Assembly (NCBI GenBank): GCA_021813225.1
Contig: JAKALH010000104.1
Location: 1-8,522, forward strand
Reading direction: 5' to 3'
DNA from: Chloroflexota bacterium
GTDB lineage: Bacteria; Chloroflexota; Anaerolineae; J036; Brachytrichaceae
DNA: 8,522 nucleotides
Shown here: piece after piece, positions 1-5,115 of the stretch
Numbering within the stretch: position 1 is the first letter of the stretch
Layout of the letters: every line of letters starts with the position of its first letter
Notes under the pieces: generated by a model
Told to the model about the DNA's origin: nothing
The model's input: the letters and a program-made list of their open reading frames with translations, nothing else
The model's database searches: none
Made by a program: the position numbers and the translations under genes

Positions 1-84
1 CCTGCGTGCCTGCCCAACCGCGCCCCGGCCGCGTGGGTCGACATGCAGGTCGACCCGTACGTATGCATGGCGGCCTGGCCGTAA
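1..84 (+). CDS. 3' end of an upstream gene (partial, unidentified)
   Basis: Frame 1 is open from the window edge to a TAA at 82-84, giving 27 residues that end in VCMAAWP. Nearly all of its codons end in G or C, as in the confirmed genes here, whereas the other two forward readings of this stretch give arginine/proline-rich peptides typical of off-frame translation. The stop falls 6 bp before the -10 box of the nucleoside hydrolase, a plausible gene boundary. No family can be recognised from 27 residues. It could be chance, because the stretch is short and GC-rich DNA has few stops. Confidence 0.45.
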   Translation, partial: PACLPNRAPAAWVDMQVDPYVCMAAWP

Positions 85-90
85 CGCCCC

Positions 91-96
91 TACAAT
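91..96 (+). promoter_or_regulatory. -10 box TACAAT of the nucleoside hydrolase (leaderless type)
   Basis: TACAAT lies exactly 6 nt (ACGCGC) before the ATG at 103. With transcription starting about 6-7 nt after a -10 box, the mRNA would begin at or next to the start codon. No Shine-Dalgarno sequence is present, which fits a leaderless message. The -35 region is poor: only TGGCGG at 68-73, 17 bp upstream. The same box and spacing recur at three other genes in this window. Confidence 0.65.
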
Positions 97-102
97 ACGC
101 GC

Positions 103-1008
103 ATGACGACAAAGATCATTCTCGATACCGACATCGGCTCGGACATCGACGACGCCGTATGCCTGGCCTACCTGCTGGCGCAGCCGGAATGCGAGTTGCT
201 CGGCATCACGACGGTGACAGGCGAAGCCGCGCGGCGCGCGATGATGGCGAGCGCTCTGTGCCGGGCGGCGGGCAAGCCGGGCATCCCCATCTATCCCGGC
301 GCGGAGACGCCGCTGTCGCCCATCGCGCAACAGCAGCCTGCGGCGAAGCAGGCCAGCGCGCTGAACCGGTGGCCGCACGAGACGCAGTTCCCCGCCGGCC
401 GCGCGGTCGACTTCCTGCGCGACACTGTCCAGCACCACCCGGGCGAAATCACCCTGCTGACCATCGGGCCGCTGACCAATATCGGCACGCTGTTCAGAGA
501 TTACCCCGCTACGGCGCGCCTGCTCAAGGGCATCGTCATGATGTGCGGGATGTTCAGTGATCGATTCACCAAAACCGGGCACAGCAGGCCTGTCGAATGG
601 AACGCCAAACTTGACCCTGTAGCGACGGATATCGTGTACCGCGCGCCGGTGGCCGTGCACCGCTCGATCGGTCTGGATGTGACGCTGCAGGTCACGATGC
701 CCATGCCGGATGTTCGAGCGCGCTTCCAGGCGAAGCTGCTGCGGCCGGTGCTGGATTTCGCCGAAGTGTGGTTTCAGGAAGCCAGCGGCATCACCTTTCA
801 CGACCCGCTGGCCGCGACGACTATCTTTGACGATTCCATCTGCGGGTTTGAGCGCGGAACGGTAACGGTGGAGCTTCAGGACGAGAAGGGCCTGGGACGC
901 ACCTGCTGGCAGCCCGGCGCGGCGAATGCCCCGCACGAGGCGGCGCTAGCGGTGCAGCCGGAGCGATTTTTCGAGCACTACTTCGGCGTAGTGGAACAGG
1001 CGAAGTAG
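103..1008 (+). CDS. Inosine/uridine-preferring nucleoside hydrolase family protein
   Basis: Predicted to hydrolyse the N-glycosidic bond of a ribonucleoside to free base plus ribose, a cytoplasmic salvage or catabolic step. The protein has 301 residues, close to the usual 300-330 for the family. The N-terminal calcium-binding signature DTDIGSDIDDA is at residues 8-18. TIGPLTNI (120-127) and EWN (165-167) match conserved core segments. HDP (233-235) supplies the C-terminal histidine and calcium-ligand aspartate. All hallmark residues are present, so it should be active, but base preference (purine, pyrimidine or mixed) cannot be read from the sequence. There is no signal peptide. The ATG at 103 is set by the adjacent -10 box and by the glycine-aspartate signature starting immediately after it. 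It stands alone on the plus strand and converges on the sugar isomerase gene. Confidence 0.93.
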   Translation: MTTKIILDTDIGSDIDDAVCLAYLLAQPECELLGITTVTGEAARRAMMASALCRAAGKPGIPIYPGAETPLSPIAQQQPAAKQASALNRWPHETQFPAGRAVDFLRDTVQHHPGEITLLTIGPLTNIGTLFRDYPATARLLKGIVMMCGMFSDRFTKTGHSRPVEWNAKLDPVATDIVYRAPVAVHRSIGLDVTLQVTMPMPDVRARFQAKLLRPVLDFAEVWFQEASGITFHDPLAATTIFDDSICGFERGTVTVELQDEKGLGRTCWQPGAANAPHEAALAVQPERFFEHYFGVVEQAK

Positions 1009-1013
1009 ACAAG

Positions 1014-1046
1014 ACAACTCCGAGTTCTTTATGAACCCGGAGTTGT
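1014..1046. terminator. Bidirectional hairpin terminator between convergent genes
   Basis: A 14-bp stem with one A-C mismatch (arms 1014-1027 and 1033-1046) closes a TTTAT loop, 5 bp after the nucleoside hydrolase stop and 16 bp from the end of the convergent isomerase gene. Its position and symmetry suit a terminator used from both sides. The run after the stem is not strongly T-rich on either strand, so termination may be imperfect or factor-assisted. Confidence 0.7.
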
Positions 1047-1062
1047 TGCGGTGGCGCAGAAC

Positions 1063-1821
1063 TCAGCGCGTGATGCCGAAACCGGCTGTCGCCAGGTAAC
1101 GGGCGCTCTTGCCTATGGCTTCCAGCATATCGGTCGCGCAGCGGTCAAGCTCGACGACCAGCCACTCCAGCGTGGCCTCATCGGCGCTGCCGATGACGGC
1201 GGCCCAGTTCATCTTTCCGTCGCCGACCGCCGTCATGTTGTCGTTGCGGTTCAGCGAGCCATCCTTGATGTGCAGCACCGGCAGGCGCTTGCCGTAAGCC
1301 TTGACGATGCGCGCCGGGTCGTCGCCGCCGACGGCGCACCAGTAGGTGTCCAGTTCGGAGAAGGCGTCGGGGGCGTTCGCCATCAACAGCTCATACGGCG
1401 TCCTGCCGTCAAACTTTTTGTCGAACTCCCACCAGTGGTTGTGGAAGCCGTAGCGCAGACCGTGCGGCTTGAGCAGCCCCGCCGCGCGCTGGAATTGCTC
1501 GGCGGCTTTCAGCGCGCCCGCCTCGCTGGCGAACTGGTCGGGGCCAAAGCCGGAGATGTGCATCGTGTAGCCCAGCGCGCCGGCCTGATCGACGATCTCG
1601 TTGACATTTTCGGGCGTGGGCAACTGACCGTGGATGGAGCTGACCTTCAAGCCCAGGTCGTCAAGGGTCCTGCGCAATTCCTTTGGCGTCAGGCCGTGCA
1701 GGCCGGCGGGTTCGACGCCGACATAGCCCATGGCGGCAATCTTCTTCAGCACGCCGGTGAAGTCGCCTTTGGCCTGCTCGCGGACGGAGTACAACTGAAC
1801 GGAGACGGGATATTTCTTCAT
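1063..1821 (-). CDS. Sugar phosphate isomerase/epimerase (xylose isomerase-like TIM barrel)
   Basis: A 252-residue single-domain TIM-barrel protein of the AP-endonuclease-2/xylose-isomerase superfamily. Members isomerise or epimerise sugars, ketoses or inositol derivatives using a divalent metal. Visible motifs are VQLYSVR (8-14, first strand), GVEPAGL (35-41), GFHNHWWEF (125-133), ELDTYWC (156-162) with the probable metal ligand Asp158, LHIKDG (183-188) with His184, VGDGKMNW (199-206) and VVELD (222-226) with Glu224. The metal-ligand set appears complete. The ATG at 1821 is supported by AAAGGA (1833-1828) with 6-nt spacing. It lies 45 bp behind the ROK kinase gene in the same direction, so the two are probably cotranscribed and may act on the same or successive sugars. 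The exact substrate cannot be inferred. Confidence 0.88.
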   Translation of the reverse strand: MKKYPVSVQLYSVREQAKGDFTGVLKKIAAMGYVGVEPAGLHGLTPKELRRTLDDLGLKVSSIHGQLPTPENVNEIVDQAGALGYTMHISGFGPDQFASEAGALKAAEQFQRAAGLLKPHGLRYGFHNHWWEFDKKFDGRTPYELLMANAPDAFSELDTYWCAVGGDDPARIVKAYGKRLPVLHIKDGSLNRNDNMTAVGDGKMNWAAVIGSADEATLEWLVVELDRCATDMLEAIGKSARYLATAGFGITR

Positions 1822-1827
1822 GATTTG

Positions 1828-1833
1828 TCCTTT
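1828..1833 (-). promoter_or_regulatory. Shine-Dalgarno site of the sugar isomerase gene
   Basis: AAAGGA on the minus strand sits 6 nt before the ATG at 1821. It is notable because the first genes of neighbouring units lack such a site and have an adjacent -10 box instead, whereas this operon-internal gene depends on a normal ribosome binding site. Confidence 0.7.
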
Positions 1834-1838
1834 ATCGA

Positions 1839-1861
1839 GAGCCTGTCTCCTGGACAGGCTC
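1839..1861 (-). other. Intercistronic hairpin between ROK kinase and isomerase genes
   Basis: A perfect 9-bp inverted repeat (GAGCCTGTC at 1839-1847, GACAGGCTC at 1853-1861) with a 5-nt loop begins 5 bp past the ROK kinase stop and ends 5 bp before the isomerase ribosome binding site. On the minus strand it is not followed by a T-tract, so it is unlikely to be a full intrinsic terminator. A partial terminator, an RNA processing site or a 3'-end stabiliser that lowers downstream expression would all fit. Confidence 0.55.
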
Positions 1862-1866
1862 CAGCG

Positions 1867-2838
1867 TTATACCTGAGCGCCAGCGGCGGCGTCGAAGGCC
1901 AGCGCCGCCGCGCCCAGCAGGCCGCAGTCGTCGCCCAGCGCGGCGGGCACGATTGGGCGCCCGCGGTAGGGCGGCATGGCGTACTGCTGCACGGTCTTGC
2001 GCACGGGGTCGAACAGCATGTCGCCCATCAGCGAGACGCTGCCGCCCGCGACGATCATGGCGGGGTCGTACAGGTGGAACACATTGACAAAACCAAGCCC
2101 GATGATGCGGGCGATCTGTTCGATGATTTCCAGCGCCAGCGCGTCGCCTTCGCGGCCGGCTTCGGCGACTTCTTTTGCCGTCACGGCGGCGCAGTCGCCA
2201 TGCGCCAGTTCCAGCATGCGCGACTTCGCGCCCTCTTTGAGGCGGCGCTGCGCCCGCCGGCCGATGGCCGTGCCGGATGCCAGCCCCTCAAAGCTGCCCG
2301 GCACGCCGGCATGGCTCCAGTCGGCGTTGACATCCATCACGGTGTGGCCGACCTCGACCGCCAGCCCATGCGCGCCCAGCACCATACGATTGTTCAGTAT
2401 CACGCCCGCGCCGATGCCGGTGCTGAGCGTGATATAAGCCATATCCGCCACGCCGCGCGCCGCGCCGTAGCGCTGCTCGCCCAGCGCCGCCAGGTTGGCG
2501 TCGTTGCCGATCTCGACCGGAAAGCCCAGTTCGCGCTGCAGGATATCGCGCAGCGGCACGTCCAGCCAGCCCGGCAGGTTAGGCGCGTAGTTGACGATGC
2601 CCTTGTACGGATTGAGCGGGCCAGGCGATGCCACCGCCGCGGCGATAACGCTGCCTTCCTGCGCTTCCGGCAGGACGGCGCGGATGGATTCGACGACGCG
2701 GGCGATGACCGCCTGCGGCCCTTCATGACCCTGCGTGGGGCGCTTGATGCGCTTGAGAATCTGTCCCTGCGGGTCGCACAAGGCGGAGCGGATATTGGTG
2801 CCACCAAGGTCGACGGCGATAACTCTGGCCATTGTCAT
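1867..2838 (-). CDS. ROK-family sugar kinase (glucokinase-like) lacking the zinc-cysteine motif
   Basis: A 323-residue ROK kinase, expected to phosphorylate glucose or another hexose or amino sugar with ATP in the cytoplasm. DLGGTNIR (10-17) is the ATP phosphate-binding loop, GND (111-113) carries the catalytic Asp113, LSTGIGAG (138-145) is the second phosphate-binding segment and EVGH (162-165) is the ROK signature. There is no N-terminal helix-turn-helix, so it is an enzyme rather than an NagC/XylR-type repressor. The usual zinc motif CxCGxxGCxE is replaced by SHAGVPGSFE (175-184): all three cysteines are gone but His165 and Glu184 remain. The ATG at 2838 is chosen because a TACAAT box lies exactly 6 nt upstream. 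A second ATG at 2832 is possible, and the open frame extends upstream to 2982 only through the GalT gene's tail. Confidence 0.9.
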   Translation of the reverse strand: MTMARVIAVDLGGTNIRSALCDPQGQILKRIKRPTQGHEGPQAVIARVVESIRAVLPEAQEGSVIAAAVASPGPLNPYKGIVNYAPNLPGWLDVPLRDILQRELGFPVEIGNDANLAALGEQRYGAARGVADMAYITLSTGIGAGVILNNRMVLGAHGLAVEVGHTVMDVNADWSHAGVPGSFEGLASGTAIGRRAQRRLKEGAKSRMLELAHGDCAAVTAKEVAEAGREGDALALEIIEQIARIIGLGFVNVFHLYDPAMIVAGGSVSLMGDMLFDPVRKTVQQYAMPPYRGRPIVPAALGDDCGLLGAAALAFDAAAGAQV

Positions 2839-2844
2839 GTCTGT

Positions 2845-2850
2845 ATTGTA
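2845..2850 (-). promoter_or_regulatory. -10 box TACAAT of the ROK kinase gene (leaderless type)
   Basis: TACAAT on the minus strand is separated from the ATG at 2838 by ACAGAC, the same 6-nt spacing as at the nucleoside hydrolase and isopentenyl phosphate kinase genes. No Shine-Dalgarno site is visible. It lies in the 37-bp gap after the GalT stop, so the kinase gene probably has its own promoter besides read-through from GalT. No good -35 hexamer is seen. Confidence 0.6.
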
Positions 2851-2875
2851 GTGTTGACGCGGAAAATGACGTACG

Positions 2876-3964
2876 CTACAGGCCGAGTGCGGCGCGCGTG
2901 TGATAGGGATCGTCGGCGATGACGCGCTGTGCGAAGATATCCATCGCGCCGACATCCGACGACAGCGCATCGGGGCGGCCACGGTCGACGATCCTCGCGA
3001 TGACGGGGAAGCCAGCCCAGCTCACATTGCCGGAGACTCCCGGTTTCTCCGTGGAACCGGAAGTTTGATTCGTAAACAACGGCGCCATGATGATGCCGGC
3101 ATCGAAGCCGCGCACGCCGGCGCGCTCGATCAGCGCGCGCAATACATCGTGCAGCGCATCAGCAAGCTGTTCATCGAAAGCAGGCGCGATAATCCAGGTA
3201 TCGCGCGGGCGCGCCGCTGACAGGTTGACGAAGCCGCGCAACCCGGCCGCGCGGAAACCCAGCCCCGCGTCGTCGTGGACGGCGCACAGGTCGCCGAAAT
3301 AATCGGCGCCGGTTTCGGCGTGGTACTGCTGCGCGGCGCGGCGCAGCCCTTCCACCATGGCGTATGGGGCGCGGCGGCCCAGGCCCAGTTGCGCGTGCGC
3401 GTGCGGGATGGACGCGCCGCCGGCCGTTCCGCCGTTCCACATCCACACCAGATGCACGGCCTGCGGGTCGGCCTCGTGCGCGGCGGCGGCCCAGCGCAGG
3501 GACGTGCTGAAATAGTCGCGCAGGTGCTCGCGCGTGAAAGCAAGCGGGTCAGGCTCATTGAAGATGAGCACGCTGCACTGGCTGTCCCAGCGGGCGATGT
3601 TGCCGGTGGTGATGCAATGCGCGCCGCTGATACGGCCGAACACGTCTTCGGCAGTGCAGCGCAGGGGATCGGCGAACACGTCGTCGCCGTCGGGCGGCGG
3701 TGCCGCCGGCCGCGACAGCATGGGGCGGCGCGTGCGCAGCGGGTTGAAGATGGCCCCTTCCCAGGTGACGCGGTTCGTGACCCGCACGATCTGCTGGCGC
3801 TCGACATCGGCCAGCGATCCGAACCGCGCCAGCGTCCAGCCGCGCATGCTGGCAGGGATGCGGCACTCGCCCTGCACCAGGTCGGCGTCGAAGATACGCT
3901 CGAAGCGCGCGCGCCGCTCCGCTGGCAGCGCGGCGATCAGAGCGGGCAGTTCGGTGATGTCCAT
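2876..3964 (-). CDS. Galactose-1-phosphate uridylyltransferase-like HIT-superfamily protein
   Basis: A 362-residue protein resembling the GalT branch of the HIT superfamily, which transfers nucleoside monophosphates between sugar phosphates and nucleotides through a histidine intermediate. The active-site segment WNGGTAGGASIPHAHAQ (176-192) parallels the GalT N-x-G-x-x-x-G-x-S-x-PH-x-H-x-Q pattern, with His188, His190 (probable nucleophile) and Gln192. TWEGAIFNPLRTRRP (67-81) resembles the N-terminal nucleotide-binding strand. Canonical GalT has HPHGQ, whereas HAHAQ here leaves open a related activity such as an ADP/UDP-sugar or dinucleotide phosphorylase. The length suits GalT (about 330-370). 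It is followed at 37 bp by the ROK kinase gene, consistent with a sugar-activation or salvage unit. The ATG at 3964 gives the full N-terminus; no Shine-Dalgarno site is evident. Confidence 0.8.
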   Translation of the reverse strand: MDITELPALIAALPAERRARFERIFDADLVQGECRIPASMRGWTLARFGSLADVERQQIVRVTNRVTWEGAIFNPLRTRRPMLSRPAAPPPDGDDVFADPLRCTAEDVFGRISGAHCITTGNIARWDSQCSVLIFNEPDPLAFTREHLRDYFSTSLRWAAAAHEADPQAVHLVWMWNGGTAGGASIPHAHAQLGLGRRAPYAMVEGLRRAAQQYHAETGADYFGDLCAVHDDAGLGFRAAGLRGFVNLSAARPRDTWIIAPAFDEQLADALHDVLRALIERAGVRGFDAGIIMAPLFTNQTSGSTEKPGVSGNVSWAGFPVIARIVDRGRPDALSSDVGAMDIFAQRVIADDPYHTRAALGL

Positions 3965-3981
3965 TAGGCTGGAGACTGGTA

Positions 3982-3987
3982 ATTGTA
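3982..3987 (-). promoter_or_regulatory. Candidate -10 box TACAAT upstream of the GalT-like gene
   Basis: TACAAT on the minus strand lies 17 nt before the ATG at 3964, giving a predicted leader of only about 10 nt. No Shine-Dalgarno site is present. The spacing differs from the 6-7 nt seen at the leaderless genes, so support is weaker. Two heptamer repeat units (3995-4008) lie just upstream, over the spacer/-35 zone. Confidence 0.45.
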
Positions 3988-3994
3988 GATTGAA

Positions 3995-4008
3995 GGTCAG
4001 AGGTCAGA
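3995..4008 (+). repeat. Two-unit heptamer repeat (GGTCAGA x2) beside the GalT promoter
   Basis: Two identical tandem copies of GGTCAGA (3995-4001, 4002-4008). They belong to the same degenerate family (RGNCAGA) as the longer arrays at 4055-4110 and 4990-5038. Their orientation is opposite to the array 46 bp away, so the two can pair into a long hairpin. Confidence 0.7.
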
Positions 4009-4054
4009 CATGAGACGCCGGATCGCTGGCTGAAAGCGCAAGCCGAAACATTCA

Positions 4055-4110
4055 TCTGGCTTCTGTCCTCTGACCTCTGGCTTCTGTCTTCTGGCCTCTG
4101 CCCTCTGACA
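4055..4110 (-). repeat. Degenerate heptamer array A, eight units (RGNCAGA on the minus strand)
   Basis: Eight consecutive 7-bp units with no slippage. On the plus strand they read TCTGGCT, TCTGTCC, TCTGACC, TCTGGCT, TCTGTCT, TCTGGCC, TCTGCCC, TCTGACA. TCTG is invariant and variation is confined to positions 5-7. The array ends 6 bp past the methyltransferase stop, in the gap before the GalT promoter. The next 7 bp (ttcgccc) break the pattern. The origin is unknown; phased 7-bp degenerate repeats are also known from cyanobacterial genomes (short tandemly repeated repetitive sequences). Confidence 0.85.
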
Positions 4111-4116
4111 TTCGCC

Positions 4117-4956
4117 CTACACCTTCCGCCCCACCACCAGCATGCCGCCGCCGGCGCCGGGGATGACCTCGTCGTACAGCGGGCGCAGTTTCGGCAGCAG
4201 GCGCGCGGGAACCTGGCGCGCCATGATCGACTGAAAGCCCAGGCCCTTCAGGCGCGGCGAAGCGGCGATGTTGAACAGCGAACGCCGCCCGATGCCGTAC
4301 TCGCCATTCATGCGATCCCATTGCGCCGCCGCAGCCGGCGAGACGTAGTAGCTGGCCTGCACCAGTTGCACACCCGCTGCCTGCAGCAGGACGCGCCATT
4401 CGTCCGCGCTGTGATAGTGATGATGCGCGAACAGCCTGTCTACGCCGGCGGCATAGGCGGCAGCGGCTTCCTTCGTCGGGGCGCGCCGCACGCCGTCCAG
4501 CAGGCTGTGGAACTGGTCGCTGGGCACCGTCAGCACCAGCAGGCCGCCCGGGCGCAGGACGCGCCCCAGTTCGGGCAGGACGTTGTGCGGGTCGGGGATA
4601 TGTTCCACAACCGAGTTGGAGTACACGCTGCCGAACACGCCGCTGGCATAGGGCAGCGCGTGGCCGTCGCCGAACTGCACGCCGCGCCGGTACACGCCGC
4701 TGTCGCGCGCGCCGGGCAACTCGCCCTGCGCGATGTCGCAGCCGTAGATGCCGGGCTGCCTGCCGAACACCGCTTCGGTGAACAGGCCGTCGCCGCAGCC
4801 GAAGTCGAGCAGCGGCGCGGGGAAGTCGACGGCGGTGAGGGCTTTCGCTTCGATGCTTCGCCACAGCGCCACCGGCGGTGCGAACCAGTAACGCTGCAGG
4901 AAATCGGCCAGGAAGTCTCGCTCGCGATGCACGATGAGTGCGTTGTTGTCAGTCAT
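4117..4956 (-). CDS. Class I SAM-dependent methyltransferase (Methyltransf_11 type)
   Basis: A 279-residue Rossmann-fold methyltransferase of unknown acceptor. Motif I DFGCGDG (51-57) binds SAM, Asp74 in YGCDIAQ should contact the ribose hydroxyls, FGDGHALPY (95-103) is the motif II region, SNSVVEHIPDP (113-123) is the VEH-type motif and RVLRPGG (132-138) is motif III. The 140-residue C-terminal part contains a His/Tyr-rich stretch (177-182) and tail strands typical of small-molecule, quinone or polyketide methyltransferases, but nothing decides the substrate. No signal peptide or membrane segment is present. The ATG at 4956 is set by a TATAAT box 7 nt upstream; no Shine-Dalgarno site is seen. 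The gene is bracketed by inverted heptamer arrays A and B. It runs in the same direction as the sugar genes but is separated from them by array A and a candidate promoter, and is divergent from isopentenyl phosphate kinase. Confidence 0.88.
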   Translation of the reverse strand: MTDNNALIVHRERDFLADFLQRYWFAPPVALWRSIEAKALTAVDFPAPLLDFGCGDGLFTEAVFGRQPGIYGCDIAQGELPGARDSGVYRRGVQFGDGHALPYASGVFGSVYSNSVVEHIPDPHNVLPELGRVLRPGGLLVLTVPSDQFHSLLDGVRRAPTKEAAAAYAAGVDRLFAHHHYHSADEWRVLLQAAGVQLVQASYYVSPAAAAQWDRMNGEYGIGRRSLFNIAASPRLKGLGFQSIMARQVPARLLPKLRPLYDEVIPGAGGGMLVVGRKV

Positions 4957-4963
4957 TGCGCCG

Positions 4964-4969
4964 ATTATA
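4964..4969 (-). promoter_or_regulatory. -10 box TATAAT of the methyltransferase gene (leaderless type)
   Basis: A consensus TATAAT on the minus strand is followed by 7 nt (CGGCGCA) and then the ATG at 4956. No ribosome binding site is present. Heptamer array B begins 20 bp upstream of the box, so the repeat covers the region where the -35 element or upstream contacts would fall. Confidence 0.7.
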
Positions 4970-4989
4970 ACGAGAGGAGAGGAGATGGA

Positions 4990-5038
4990 AGTCAGAAGTC
5001 AGAGGCCAGAAGCAAGAAGCAAGAGGACAGAGGTCAGA
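4990..5038 (+). repeat. Degenerate heptamer array B, seven units (RGNCAGA family)
   Basis: Seven consecutive 7-bp units in perfect phase: AGTCAGA, AGTCAGA, GGCCAGA, AGCAAGA, AGCAAGA, GGACAGA, GGTCAGA. The purine at position 1, G2 and the terminal AGA are invariant. The array occupies the gap between the divergent methyltransferase and isopentenyl phosphate kinase promoters. It is in inverted orientation to array A, on the other side of the methyltransferase. The flanks (AGATGGA before, GGGTCTG after) look like decayed units. Confidence 0.85.
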
Positions 5039-5103
5039 GGGTCTGGATCGGTTATTACTTTGGGGTTGCCAGGTGCAGACACTTCGCCCCCGCCACCTCT
5101 GCA

Positions 5104-5109
5104 TATAAT
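5104..5109 (+). promoter_or_regulatory. -10 box TATAAT of isopentenyl phosphate kinase (leaderless type)
   Basis: TATAAT is separated by 6 nt (CGCGGT) from a GTG at 5116 that is in frame with the conserved N-terminus of the kinase. No Shine-Dalgarno site is visible. The box decides the start: open frame exists far upstream, but it runs antisense through the methyltransferase gene and the repeat array. No convincing -35 hexamer is seen at 17 bp. Confidence 0.7.
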
Positions 5110-5115
5110 CGCGGT

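Noticed and set aside
38..67. Cloning-vector-like sequence (two GTCGAC sites around ATGCAG, then ATGCAT)
   Set aside because: The order does not match a known polylinker and the frame across it stays open with host-like codon use; a chance cluster of hexamers is sufficient.
1051..2922. A 623-codon plus-strand open frame across the isomerase and ROK kinase genes
   Set aside because: It is antisense to two well-supported genes and its translation is low-complexity A/G/V/R/D sequence without domain motifs, the usual mirror frame of GC-rich genes.
3275..3967. A 230-codon plus-strand frame inside the GalT-like gene
   Set aside because: It is antisense to the gene and its composition is that of a shadow frame; no motifs.
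4117..4956. Insertion sequence carrying the methyltransferase between the inverted repeats
   Set aside because: No transposase, target-site duplication or sharply defined inverted termini are visible; the arrays are degenerate tandem repeats, not IS ends. Kept only as an open possibility in the findings.
4055..5038. CRISPR array as an explanation for the phased repeats
   Set aside because: Units are 7 bp and contiguous, with no unique spacers of 25-40 bp and no cas genes nearby.
4321..5115. Upstream extension of the isopentenyl phosphate kinase frame by 265 codons
   Set aside because: The extension is antisense to the methyltransferase and runs through the repeat array. The conserved N-terminus starts at GTG 5116, with a -10 box directly ahead.
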